Origin: an uncultured Parabacteroides sp.
GTDB lineage: Bacteria; Bacteroidota; Bacteroidia; Bacteroidales; Tannerellaceae
DNA: 64,000 nt
NCBI RefSeq assembly: GCF_905196875.1
Contig: NZ_CAJJWO010000012.1
Span: 1-64,000, forward strand
Direction of reading: 5' to 3'
The notes beneath the pieces were generated by a model. That model was not told where the DNA came from, did no database searches, and was given only the letters and a program-made list of their open reading frames with translations. This document shows, in pieces, positions 7,077-16,115 of this stretch (its first letter is position 1; the number at the start of each line of letters is the position of its first letter). Both the position numbers and the translations under genes were made by a program.

Positions 7077-10076
7077 ATGAAAAGAATACTTATTCCACTG
7101 TGCCTGGTGGTAGGAAGTCATGTGGCTAGCGGGCAACGGTCGTACCAGTTTGAGGCACCGGACCGTTTGTTCATAGAAGGTAAAGAATTGTTTAGTTTAA
7201 AGAATTATCCGGGTTGCATCGATAAGCTGGAAGCTTACAAACAGCATTCGAAAGATGCAGACCTGGTCCAGGAAGCCGATTATATGATCGTATATGCGGC
7301 TTACGAACAGGGGCGTCCCAATGCCGACCAACTATTGAAAGATTACCTGGAAGACTATCCGGCATCACGTCACAGCGATGAGGTGAACTTCCTGATCGGT
7401 TCGGTTCATTTCGGACGTGGCGAATACCAGAAAGCGATTTTCTGGTTCAACGAATCGAATATCGACATGCTTAGCCCGGAACAGCAGGAAACTTACAGCT
7501 TCCGCCTGGCCTACTCGCTGTTACAAACAGGGGAGATGGATAAAGCACGCGGATATTTTTCACGTATCCAGCAGGTCGGGACACAGTATCGCGAAGCGGC
7601 TACCTATTATGTGGCCTATATCGATTACGCTACCGGCAAATATAATAACGCACTGGTCGAATTCAGCCGCCTGAAAGAAATGCCGGACTACCGCGAACAG
7701 TCGTTATATTACATCACACAGATCTATTTTATACAGAATAAATACGAAAAGGTTATCAGCGAAGGGGAAGAACTCCTCTCCTCCTATCCCAACAGCAAAA
7801 ACAATAGCGAGATCTACCGTGTCTTAGGTAATTCTTACTATCACCTGGGAAATCAGGACAAGGCGATCAACATGTTAAGCAAATACGTATCGTCTACCGA
7901 CAGTCCGCTGCGGGGCGACCTGTATATCCTGGGAGTTTGCTATTATAATAAAGGCAACTATAACAGTGCCGTCAACGCCTTGTCGCAAACCGTTCGTGAA
8001 GACGACGCGCTTTCACAGAATGCTTACCTCTATCTCGGACAAAGCTATCTGAAGCTGAACGACAAAAACAACGCCCGTATGGCATTCGAAGCGGCAGCCA
8101 CCTCTTCGTTCGACAAACAGATCAAGGAAACGGCCATGTTCAACTACGCCCTCCTGATCCACGAAACAGCATTCACCGGATTCGGTGAATCGGTTACGAT
8201 CTTCGAAGACTTCCTGAATGACTTCCCGAACTCACAATATGCAGATAAGGTAAACGATTATTTGGTGGAAGTCTACCTGACGACAAAGAATTATCAGGCT
8301 GCCCTCAACTCGATCAATAAGATCAACCGTCCGAGCACAAAGATACTGGAAGCGAAACAGGACATCCTGTTCCAGCTCGGTACACAGGCATTTACCAATA
8401 TGAAACTGGATGAAGCGGTCGACCTCTTCACGCAGGCAATCAATCTGGGCAGCTATAATATGGAATCGCGCAACGACGCTTACTTCTGGCGCGGCGAATC
8501 TTACTACCGCCTGGGAGAATACCGGAATGCAATTTCCGACTACCGTACTTACCTGAACAATACCCGCCAGCGCAACACCGACATGTATGCACTGGCTCAT
8601 TATAACCTGGGATACTGCTACTTCAAACTGAAAGAATACGGAGAAGCGCAAAACCGCTTCCGCCAGTATGTCGATCTGGAAAGTAACCAGAATGCTCCGG
8701 CCCTGGCAGACGCTTACAACCGTATCGGCGACTGCTTGTATCAGAACCGCCAGTTCGCACAAGCCGAAGAAAACTATTCGCGTGCCGCACAACTGCAACC
8801 CTCTGCCGGAGATTATTCAGTTTACCAGAAAGGATTCCTGCTAGGCTTGCAGAAAGATTATAAAGGAAAGATCAATATGATGGATCGCCTGATCCGCGAC
8901 TATCCTGAATCACAATATGTAGACGATGCCCTTTTTGAAAAGGGACGTTCTTATGTGTTACTGGATAACAGTTCACAGGCCGCCCAGGCTTTCGAATCGT
9001 TGGTTCAACGATTCCCGCAAAGCAGTCTGGCACGTAAAGCCGGTATCCAGTTGGGTCTGCTCTACTTCAACGACAACCAACCGGAGAAAGCGGCCGAGGC
9101 CTATAAAAAGGTGATCAGCAACTATCCAGGAAGCGAAGAAGCAAGAGTTGCTCTGCAAGACTTAAAGTCGGTTTACATCGACCTGAACGATATCAACGCG
9201 TATGCCAACTACGTAAATTCGATAGGCGGCAACGTCCGCCTGGAAGTGGGCGAACAGGATTCGCTGACTTATATCGCAGCCGAGAAACTGTTTAACCGCG
9301 GCAACAACGAAGAAGCACGTCGCAGCCTGATCAACTATCTGCAGACATTCCCGGAAGGAGCTTTCAGTTCGAATGCCAACTATTACCTGGGAAGTATCGC
9401 TTTTGCCAAGAAAGAATATGACGAAGCCCTGCAACGCTTCAAAGCGGTTATCGATAACGGCGATACGAAATTCCTCGAAGAATCGGTGGCACGTACGGCA
9501 GAAATGCAGTATCTCACCCAGAACTTCGCTACGGCACTGGAAACCTTCAAACGCTTGCAACTTATCGCAGAGAATCCGGAAAACAAACAGGCAGCCCGTC
9601 TGGGTATCATGCGTTGCGCTCTGCAAACCGGACAGCAGGAAGAAGCACAACTCGCTGCCAACGAACTACTGAAAGATCCGAAACTGTCTCCTGAAGTAGA
9701 AGCCGAAGCGCGCTATATCCGTGCCAAGGCATATATAGACCATAAGCAACCGGGCAAAGCGCTTGAAGACCTGAAGGTTCTTAGCAAAGATACTCGTACG
9801 GTTCACGGTGCCGAAGCCAAATATCTGTTGGCTCAGTACTTCTATGACACCAAAGACGACAAGAATGCCGAAAAGGTTCTGGAAGATTTTGCTAAGAACG
9901 GTACGCCTCACCAGTATTGGTTGGCACGTGGCTTTATCCTGTGGGCTGATATTTATATCCGCCAGGGAGACGACCTTCAGGCTCGTGCTTATTTGAACAA
10001 CCTGAAGAATAACTATAAGGGAGACGACGAAATTGCCGGCATGATAGAGGATAGATTAGGTAAACTAAAGCAATAA
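7077..10076 (+). CDS. Large exported tetratricopeptide-repeat protein
   Basis: A 999-residue protein with a signal peptide (MKRILIPLCLVVGSHVASGQ) and TPR-type helical hairpins along almost its whole length. Repeat landmarks include FLIGSVHFGRGEYQKAIFWF, YYHLGNQDKAINMLSKYV, YYNKGNYNSAVNALSQTV, FWRGESYYRLGEYRNAISDY, YNLGYCYFKLKEYGEAQNRF, YNRIGDCLYQNRQFAQAEENY and YLGSIAFAKKEYDEALQRF. The start is the ATG at 7077; the GTG one codon earlier sits inside the AAGGAG at 7069-7074. It is probably periplasmic or attached to the outer membrane and acts as a scaffold. The partner gene begins 9 bp after its stop, so the two proteins are likely made and used together. I do not recognise a named system. TPR proteins also occur in type IX secretion, but this one lacks the lipoprotein signal of SprE/PorW. 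Confidence 0.9.
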   Translation: MKRILIPLCLVVGSHVASGQRSYQFEAPDRLFIEGKELFSLKNYPGCIDKLEAYKQHSKDADLVQEADYMIVYAAYEQGRPNADQLLKDYLEDYPASRHSDEVNFLIGSVHFGRGEYQKAIFWFNESNIDMLSPEQQETYSFRLAYSLLQTGEMDKARGYFSRIQQVGTQYREAATYYVAYIDYATGKYNNALVEFSRLKEMPDYREQSLYYITQIYFIQNKYEKVISEGEELLSSYPNSKNNSEIYRVLGNSYYHLGNQDKAINMLSKYVSSTDSPLRGDLYILGVCYYNKGNYNSAVNALSQTVREDDALSQNAYLYLGQSYLKLNDKNNARMAFEAAATSSFDKQIKETAMFNYALLIHETAFTGFGESVTIFEDFLNDFPNSQYADKVNDYLVEVYLTTKNYQAALNSINKINRPSTKILEAKQDILFQLGTQAFTNMKLDEAVDLFTQAINLGSYNMESRNDAYFWRGESYYRLGEYRNAISDYRTYLNNTRQRNTDMYALAHYNLGYCYFKLKEYGEAQNRFRQYVDLESNQNAPALADAYNRIGDCLYQNRQFAQAEENYSRAAQLQPSAGDYSVYQKGFLLGLQKDYKGKINMMDRLIRDYPESQYVDDALFEKGRSYVLLDNSSQAAQAFESLVQRFPQSSLARKAGIQLGLLYFNDNQPEKAAEAYKKVISNYPGSEEARVALQDLKSVYIDLNDINAYANYVNSIGGNVRLEVGEQDSLTYIAAEKLFNRGNNEEARRSLINYLQTFPEGAFSSNANYYLGSIAFAKKEYDEALQRFKAVIDNGDTKFLEESVARTAEMQYLTQNFATALETFKRLQLIAENPENKQAARLGIMRCALQTGQQEEAQLAANELLKDPKLSPEVEAEARYIRAKAYIDHKQPGKALEDLKVLSKDTRTVHGAEAKYLLAQYFYDTKDDKNAEKVLEDFAKNGTPHQYWLARGFILWADIYIRQGDDLQARAYLNNLKNNYKGDDEIAGMIEDRLGKLKQ

Positions 10077-10085
10077 TTGAATACA

Positions 10086-11894
10086 ATGAAGACTATATAT
10101 AATGTAAAAACACTGTGTGTCGTTGCCCTGTTGGGAACAGCAGCCACAGTCAATGCACAGGAAGATACTTCGAAGAAACAGAATCTGGACCGGGAAATGA
10201 CGCTCGAACGCGAATACGATCCTTCGGTACAGGACGCAAGTAAAGTCAACACCCTACCGGTCATCAAGGAGCCGACAGTGAAAAAGATGCCGATCGACTA
10301 TGCCAACTTTACAGTGCCAGCCGACCCGGCGAAAGAGATCAGTCTGCTTCCTTCGGGCAGCATCATGACGGATATTCAATACAACAAACGCCGTGGTTAT
10401 TTCAACTTCGGCGCCGGTACGTATCTGAACCTGAATGGCGACCTGGGATATCACATCCTCAGCACCGACAAAGATCAGTTGAATATCTGGTTCTCTCACC
10501 GCTCTACTAACGGCAAGGTGAAATACCTGCAGATAGATGAAAAGGTAAAAGCGAAGCTGAACGATAATATGGGAGGTCTTAATTTCAAGCATGTATTCCC
10601 GAGAGCATTCCTCGATATGGGTATCAAATACGGCTATTCTGCTTTCAACTACTACGGACTGCCGGTCAATGGCGCTTCCGCTTTACCAACAGAAGAGCTA
10701 CTGGAAAAAGCAGACAGGACAACCAGTCAGGTAGACCAGACAATTCAGGGAAAGATCGGTGTCGGGTCGGTAGACGGAGCACCCTTTGGCTATTATATCG
10801 GAGTAGATTACACCAACTTTTCCTATAAGTACGGTCTTGGTATAGACAATGACGGCCCTACCGAACATACAGTAATACTAAACTTCGACTTCAATGCTCC
10901 TTTCAATGGGAATCAGAAAATAGGTCTGGCCGGTAGAGTCGAATATTTCAATTATTCTTCACCGGATGATAAAAAGATTGCTCCGGGAATAATTACTCCC
11001 GGCAAGTTCTACTCCTATGACTTAGACAACTATACGAGTGCCGTATTAAATCCATACTATAAAATAGAAGGAGATAGCTGGAATGTCAAATTAGGTGCAA
11101 AGGTGATGATCGTAGCCGGATTGGATGATGATTCAGGTAATACATTTACTGCTTCACCGGATATCGCTGCCGACGTTGAAGTAGCAGAAAAGACAGTTCT
11201 ATATGCAGTGGCGGGTGGCGACCTTCACTCCAACAGTATGTATGACATATCGCGAATCAACCGTTATGCCGATCCCAGCGAATCGGTCAATCCTTCACGG
11301 GAGTGGCTGGATGCCAAATTAGGTATCAAAAGCGGCATAGCTCCGGGCTTCTGGTTCGATATTTTCGGCGGCTACAAAATAATAAGCGACGATTATTTCT
11401 TTAACACTTACAACAATTTTTACGAGAATGACTTTGGCAATATCTGCACCATAAGAGACGGTATCGACACCAAACAGCTTTATGTGGGAGCCAATCTGAA
11501 ATATAGTTTCCAGCAATTAGTCGACATCCAGCTGAAAGGAGTTTACAATAATTGGAAAATGGAGTTGGGAGACGACTATATACCCGGAGGCAAGATCGAT
11601 CCGATCGGCAAACCGAAAATGGAACTGAATGCAGGTGTCACTGTCCGTCCAATCAAAAACCTTTCAGCCTCTTTGGATTACTATCTGGCAACAGGTAGAA
11701 AAGCTGAAGTATACGGTATAACGCAAGATATGGACAACATCAACGAACTGAACCTGACAGGTGCTTACAACTTCAACGACACCTTCGGCCTGTATCTGAA
11801 ACTAAACAACGTACTGTTCCAGAAATACGAACTCTACTACGGCTACCCGTTGCAGAAGTTCAGTGCGATGATCGGAGTGAATATCAATTTCTAA
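10086..11894 (+). CDS. Outer-membrane beta-barrel partner of the TPR protein
   Basis: The start is the ATG at 10086 (MKTIYNVKTLCVVALLGTAATVNAQ), giving 602 residues with a clear signal peptide. The mature N-terminus is a charged segment (KKQNLDREMTLEREYDPSVQDASKVNTLP) followed by PVIKEPTVKKMPIDYANF, then alternating hydrophobic and polar beta-strands to the end (FSAMIGVNINF, an aromatic C-terminus as in outer-membrane barrels). There is no TonB plug motif, so it resembles the barrel half of a TonB receptor without a plug. It lies 9 bp after the TPR gene and is followed by a strong terminator, so the two form a closed operon. Function unknown. Confidence 0.8.
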   Translation: MKTIYNVKTLCVVALLGTAATVNAQEDTSKKQNLDREMTLEREYDPSVQDASKVNTLPVIKEPTVKKMPIDYANFTVPADPAKEISLLPSGSIMTDIQYNKRRGYFNFGAGTYLNLNGDLGYHILSTDKDQLNIWFSHRSTNGKVKYLQIDEKVKAKLNDNMGGLNFKHVFPRAFLDMGIKYGYSAFNYYGLPVNGASALPTEELLEKADRTTSQVDQTIQGKIGVGSVDGAPFGYYIGVDYTNFSYKYGLGIDNDGPTEHTVILNFDFNAPFNGNQKIGLAGRVEYFNYSSPDDKKIAPGIITPGKFYSYDLDNYTSAVLNPYYKIEGDSWNVKLGAKVMIVAGLDDDSGNTFTASPDIAADVEVAEKTVLYAVAGGDLHSNSMYDISRINRYADPSESVNPSREWLDAKLGIKSGIAPGFWFDIFGGYKIISDDYFFNTYNNFYENDFGNICTIRDGIDTKQLYVGANLKYSFQQLVDIQLKGVYNNWKMELGDDYIPGGKIDPIGKPKMELNAGVTVRPIKNLSASLDYYLATGRKAEVYGITQDMDNINELNLTGAYNFNDTFGLYLKLNNVLFQKYELYYGYPLQKFSAMIGVNINF

Positions 11895-11920
11895 TCCAAT
11901 AGAAAGAAACATAACAGAGA

Positions 11921-11950
11921 GGAGAATCCGCTATCGGGTTCTCCTTTTTT
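11921..11950 (+). terminator. Rho-independent terminator of the TPR/barrel operon
   Basis: GGAGAATCCG and CGGGTTCTCC (11921-11930 with 11935-11944) form a 10-bp stem with one wobble pair and a CTAT loop. Six T residues follow. It closes the operon 27 bp after the barrel gene stop. Confidence 0.9.
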
Positions 11951-11955
11951 ATTCC

Positions 11956-11963
11956 TACTTTTG
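11956..11963 (+). promoter_or_regulatory. -7 promoter box of the MATE gene
   Basis: TACTTTTG is an exact TAnnTTTG match 18 bp before the ATG at 11982, immediately after the preceding terminator. The transcript would have a leader of about 10 nt or fewer. No clear -33 box is visible. Confidence 0.5.
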
Positions 11964-11981
11964 CACCCAAATAAGACAAAC

Positions 11982-13313
11982 ATGCAAGGAACAAAGAACC
12001 TGACACAAGGCCCCATCCGGCGACAGCTATTCAATCTGGCACTGCCGATTATGGGAACATCTTTCATACAGATGGCTTACAGTATCACCGATATGGCCTG
12101 GGTAGGACGTCTGGGTAGTGAAGCTGTTGCCGCCATCGGTGCCGTAGGTATTCTGACCTGGATGACCAACTCTATCTCCTTACTCAACAAAGTAGGTTCG
12201 GAAGTGAGCGTTGGACAAAGTATCGGGGCTGGGAACGAGGAAGATGCACGAAGTTATTCTTCCCATAACCTGACTATCGCCCTGATCATTTCCATCTGTT
12301 GGGGGTTGCTTCTTTTTGTGTTTGCCAATCCTGTTATCGGAGTCTATAAACTGGAAGCTCCCATCGCAGCAAGTGCGGTTGAGTATCTGCGGATCATATC
12401 TACCGCCTTCCCTTTCATCTTTTTGTCAGCCGCTTTCACGGGTATCCACAATGCAGCCGGATTAAGTAAAATCCCGTTCTACATCAGTGGAACAGGACTT
12501 ATCATAAATATGATACTCGACCCGGTATTCATCTTTGTGTTCAACATGGGGACTGCCGGAGCAGCCTGGGCCACCTGGCTGTCGCAAGCTACAGTTTGCG
12601 CCCTGTTCATCTATCAATTGAAATGGAGAAGCAGGTTATTGGGAGGTTTCACCTTCTTTGTCAAACTAAAGAAGAGTTATTCAAAAAGGATTCTGCAACT
12701 AGGCTTACCGGTTGCCATGCTAAACACATTATTTGCCATTATCAACATATTCATGGCACGCACGGCATCTACCTACGGCGGACATATAGGGTTAATGACA
12801 CTCACGGCCGGAGGACAGATAGAAGCCATCGCCTGGAATACCTCCCAGGGATTCAGTACGGCACTTAGCGCATTTGTTGCTCAAAACTATGCAGCTTCCG
12901 AGAAGAACAGAGTGTTGGAGGCCTATCACACGACATTGAAGATGACAACCGTGTTCGGTATTCTTTGTACTTTACTGTTCGTATTCTACGGCAGTGAGGT
13001 ATTCTCGCTCATCGTCCCCCAGAAAGAGGCCTATGAAGCCGGAGGCATTTTCCTCAGGATAGATGGTTATTCGATGTTATTCATGATGCTTGAAATAACG
13101 ATGCAAGGGTTATTCTACGGTACAGGCCGTACGGTTCCTCCCGCCATTATCAGCATAACATTCAACTCGCTACGTATCCCGATGGCAATTGCCTTATCAG
13201 CCATGGGATTAGGTATTGTCGGAGTTTGGTGGGCCATCAGTATTTCCAGCATGCTGAAAGGGGTTGTAGCTTTTATCTGGTTCCGGGCGTTGCAGAAGAA
13301 AATATTGAAGTGA
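11982..13313 (+). CDS. MATE-family multidrug/cation antiporter
   Basis: A 443-residue inner-membrane transporter with about twelve hydrophobic segments in two homologous halves. The start is the ATG at 11982 (MQGTKNLTQGPIRRQLFNLALPIM); the open frame upstream begins only at a TTG. Family marks are the N-terminal LALPIMGTSFIQMAYSITDMAWVGRLGSEAVAAIGAVG and the repeat in the second half near ILQLGLPVAMLNTLFAIINIFMART. Proteins of this class export cationic drugs or metabolites in exchange for sodium or protons; the substrate here is not readable. It has its own promoter, and its stop lies 8 bp from the convergent PepSY gene stop with no room for a terminator between them. Confidence 0.93.
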   Translation: MQGTKNLTQGPIRRQLFNLALPIMGTSFIQMAYSITDMAWVGRLGSEAVAAIGAVGILTWMTNSISLLNKVGSEVSVGQSIGAGNEEDARSYSSHNLTIALIISICWGLLLFVFANPVIGVYKLEAPIAASAVEYLRIISTAFPFIFLSAAFTGIHNAAGLSKIPFYISGTGLIINMILDPVFIFVFNMGTAGAAWATWLSQATVCALFIYQLKWRSRLLGGFTFFVKLKKSYSKRILQLGLPVAMLNTLFAIINIFMARTASTYGGHIGLMTLTAGGQIEAIAWNTSQGFSTALSAFVAQNYAASEKNRVLEAYHTTLKMTTVFGILCTLLFVFYGSEVFSLIVPQKEAYEAGGIFLRIDGYSMLFMMLEITMQGLFYGTGRTVPPAIISITFNSLRIPMAIALSAMGLGIVGVWWAISISSMLKGVVAFIWFRALQKKILK

Positions 13314-13321
13314 AAATATGT

Positions 13322-14782
13322 TTATCTCCTCCTTAGCTTCCGGTAGATATATTTTACACCCAGCCATACTCCTGTAAAGGAGAGAAGAGCTCCCCCCAGG
13401 CATAGCGTCCACAGGGCGATAGTCCACAAAGTATGTCTTTCTACCAGCCAGCGGATATCCAGATAATGAAAAGCGCTGAACAGCCATTTCTTTACCCTCC
13501 GGTTGGTGTTGAGGTATTTATGATTTCCGGTAGTCGGATCGATATAATAAACACTACGGTCGTAATTGTCGACGTCTACTTTATAGACGGGTAATGGACG
13601 GGTATTATCAATAGAAAGATAATATTCGTCATAACGATCGATCATAGAGATATGGAAAGCCACATCGTCGCCATGCATCTTCCTGATGGCACGAGCGATC
13701 GTTTCTTCCGACAAGAATAAGTTCGTGACTTCCGGCAAAGAGGCATCGATCATCAGGTTTTGATTTCCAGCAATAATATCATAGACAGGAAGATCACCAT
13801 AGTAAGTCCACTCTACCTGTTTCAAATCCGGATAAGCTTTTTTGAGTTGTCTGTAATCCAGTTTATAGTTATTCAAAGGGAAAGTTTTTCCGCGGAGTTT
13901 TTCCGGACTAACACTGTAATCTCCCTCTATATTAATAATCCAACGAGGTATTCTTTGCAAAGAAAGAGCACCACTCAATCCCCAGGTAACTATGAATATA
14001 CCGAGAATCAATCCCAGTATATGATGCCAGCGATACCAGCGTTTACGATATGGAATTTCTAATGTCCTTTTCTGCTTATATCTTCTGTAAATGGCTGTAA
14101 TACCGACATATAAACCTGTCAATCCGGCCAGCATACCTATGATTCCGGCAACAGTCAGCGTATTTGTCCAAGCATCGGTATTCTGGCGTAGGAAAGGGAT
14201 ATAAAAAGTATGAGGAATATATCCTACCCAGGCCCAGAAACGTTGGATAGAAGAGGTAAACTGAAGCACTTCCCCGGAACGGGCAGCTATATAAAGCTGA
14301 TGCTTATCTTTATCATCAAAATAGAATTTATAAACAGGCATTTCCCGCACATAACGGCTATACATGATCCATTGTTCGCGCTTATGAAGCGTATCTACTT
14401 TCAATATGGGAGCATTTACCCAATCCCGGGCAACCTGCACGATATAATCGAATGTAACCGGTTTAACGGGTTGTAAGGTGTCAGTACAAAAAGTATACGT
14501 ACTATCGTTTGTCGCCACTGAGAACAATGTCTGTCCCTGAAACTGGCGGACGTTTATTTTCCGGATCTTACTGCCATCCGGGATCTGTCCCAGATAGTCA
14601 GCAATATCAGGCAATGAAGAAGGGAGCATTTCCATTTTCTCATATTGAACGGTTTTATCCACCCGGGGAAAACTATGATAGACCAACACTAACCCGGAAA
14701 TAAACCACATCAGGAAAAACAAAGCTATAATAGTCCCTGCAATCCGATGTAAACCAAACAAGAAATGAGCACCCTTCTTCAT
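13322..14782 (-). CDS. PepSY-domain inner-membrane protein (XusC-like)
   Basis: A 486-residue protein with four membrane segments: about residues 14-35 (IAGTIIALFFLMWFISGLVL), 212-232 (VAGIIGMLAGLTGLYVGITA), 252-272 (HHILGLILGIFIVTWGLSGA) and 450-475 (LWTIALWTLCLGGALLSFTG). Periplasmic PepSY-like loops lie between them. Histidines before or inside the membrane helices (FLFGLHRIAG, YRWHHILG, FSAFHYLDIRW) suggest haem binding, as in PepSY ferric-siderophore reductases. It is the third gene of a TonB receptor / DUF4374 / PepSY set, the order of XusA-XusB-XusC in B. thetaiotaomicron, where the PepSY member acts at the inner membrane in xenosiderophore iron use. Here the transcript starts with a cobalamin riboswitch, so the cargo may differ. 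Confidence 0.85.
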   Translation of the reverse strand: MKKGAHFLFGLHRIAGTIIALFFLMWFISGLVLVYHSFPRVDKTVQYEKMEMLPSSLPDIADYLGQIPDGSKIRKINVRQFQGQTLFSVATNDSTYTFCTDTLQPVKPVTFDYIVQVARDWVNAPILKVDTLHKREQWIMYSRYVREMPVYKFYFDDKDKHQLYIAARSGEVLQFTSSIQRFWAWVGYIPHTFYIPFLRQNTDAWTNTLTVAGIIGMLAGLTGLYVGITAIYRRYKQKRTLEIPYRKRWYRWHHILGLILGIFIVTWGLSGALSLQRIPRWIINIEGDYSVSPEKLRGKTFPLNNYKLDYRQLKKAYPDLKQVEWTYYGDLPVYDIIAGNQNLMIDASLPEVTNLFLSEETIARAIRKMHGDDVAFHISMIDRYDEYYLSIDNTRPLPVYKVDVDNYDRSVYYIDPTTGNHKYLNTNRRVKKWLFSAFHYLDIRWLVERHTLWTIALWTLCLGGALLSFTGVWLGVKYIYRKLRRR

Positions 14783-14798
14783 TATAATTATCTATTTA

Positions 14799-16103
14799 TT
14801 ATTTTGCGTCGGCATTATCCATTAATGTAATACGGTCGAATCCGTAACCTTCAGCAATTGTCAGACCTTTTGTCATCTCACCGGTCTTAATATCATATAT
14901 ATATATGCAAGGTTTTGTTGTTTCAGGATTTACACCGATATAAGCTTTGTCGCCGTCAACCAGAGAACGCTGTGAGAAGTTTCCGCTGCTAAAAGGCAAA
15001 TGTTTACCTTCATACTGGAACTCAGTTCTTTCATCGGTTGTAAGATCCAGAGTTGCATAATAACAGTTGTAGGCAGCCCCCCAGCCTGTTGCTCCGGTAT
15101 AATCCGGATCCATGATGTAAAGAAGAGCTTTACCTGTTGTCAGATAGCTGGCAGTGATTATTTTACCTTTACTGTAATCATGTCCTAAATAAGATTTATC
15201 AAAATCCAAATCACCTTTCTTGATACGGAGTAAGCGACCATATTGCTGAGTTGTGCTCGGTGCACCCTCGATAACATTATTACATGCCAGATACAGGTTT
15301 TCGTTTTCATCAAAGAACATCTTATCCTGCAGCAATTCGCCATAAGCCGTACCGGCCATCATTTCAGCTCGATCTTCTTTCACTTCTTTTTCAACTGTCA
15401 TATCTTTTGCATTGATAAAAGCAGCGTAGAAGTTTTTAGTTTCTTTCTTATGCTGGTAGAAATAGATAATCTTATCATCTGATTTTCTATATTTTGCTAA
15501 ACCGGAAGTACTGAACTTATCACCTTGCGGAGCTTCCAGAGCTAGTTCACCTTCGCCCAAAATACTCATATCCGTTGCATTCAGTTTAGTCCAGATCACT
15601 TTATCTGCTGCACCATTAGCAGCCATGATAACCAATGTATTATCATCGATCCAGGCATGAGTATAACGACGGTCTTTAAAGACATTCTTAACAAAAATCT
15701 GTTGAGCAACCGTTTCCAACTTATTTCCTACAATCTGATATTTTGCAAAACGATCTGCAGAGACAGGAACCTGATAATAGTATTTGCCTTTGTAGATTGT
15801 TTCTTCTTTTATAGTAGCCGTAACATCCACACCATCATTCTTAAAGTCGATAGTAGGTTGTTCAGTCAAAGAATCTACGCTTTTTACCAGGACAGCATCA
15901 GTAGACCCCATACCGCCAGTAGCACCAACTGTTACCCAAAGGTCAAAGTGAGTGGTAGAAGCCGGTGTTTCCGGTTCTTCAGGTTCTTCAGGATTCTCAG
16001 GTTTTTCGGGATCAATTTCCGGATCATCATCCGAACAAGCATTAAAAGATAAACTAAATAAAACTGCGGCAAATGCGCAGGCAAATAATTGAAACTTTTT
16101 CAT
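14799..16103 (-). CDS. DUF4374 surface lipoprotein (XusB-like)
   Basis: A 434-residue lipoprotein. The signal MKKFQLFACAFAAVLFSLSF ends at NAC, with the lipidated Cys near residue 23, followed by SDDDPEIDPEKPENPEEPEE, an acidic proline-rich tether typical of surface-exported Bacteroidetes lipoproteins. The remainder has repeated short beta-rich units (YRKSDDKIIYFYQHK, ENLYLACNNV, DKAYIGVNPETTKPCIYIYD), consistent with a beta-propeller. DUF4374 proteins include XusB, which binds ferric enterobactin on the cell surface. It begins 12 bp after the TonB receptor stop and ends 16 bp before the PepSY gene, so the three are one operon. A corrinoid-binding role is possible because of the upstream riboswitch. 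Confidence 0.85.
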   Translation of the reverse strand: MKKFQLFACAFAAVLFSLSFNACSDDDPEIDPEKPENPEEPEEPETPASTTHFDLWVTVGATGGMGSTDAVLVKSVDSLTEQPTIDFKNDGVDVTATIKEETIYKGKYYYQVPVSADRFAKYQIVGNKLETVAQQIFVKNVFKDRRYTHAWIDDNTLVIMAANGAADKVIWTKLNATDMSILGEGELALEAPQGDKFSTSGLAKYRKSDDKIIYFYQHKKETKNFYAAFINAKDMTVEKEVKEDRAEMMAGTAYGELLQDKMFFDENENLYLACNNVIEGAPSTTQQYGRLLRIKKGDLDFDKSYLGHDYSKGKIITASYLTTGKALLYIMDPDYTGATGWGAAYNCYYATLDLTTDERTEFQYEGKHLPFSSGNFSQRSLVDGDKAYIGVNPETTKPCIYIYDIKTGEMTKGLTIAEGYGFDRITLMDNADAK

Positions 16104-16115
16104 TTATATATACAT

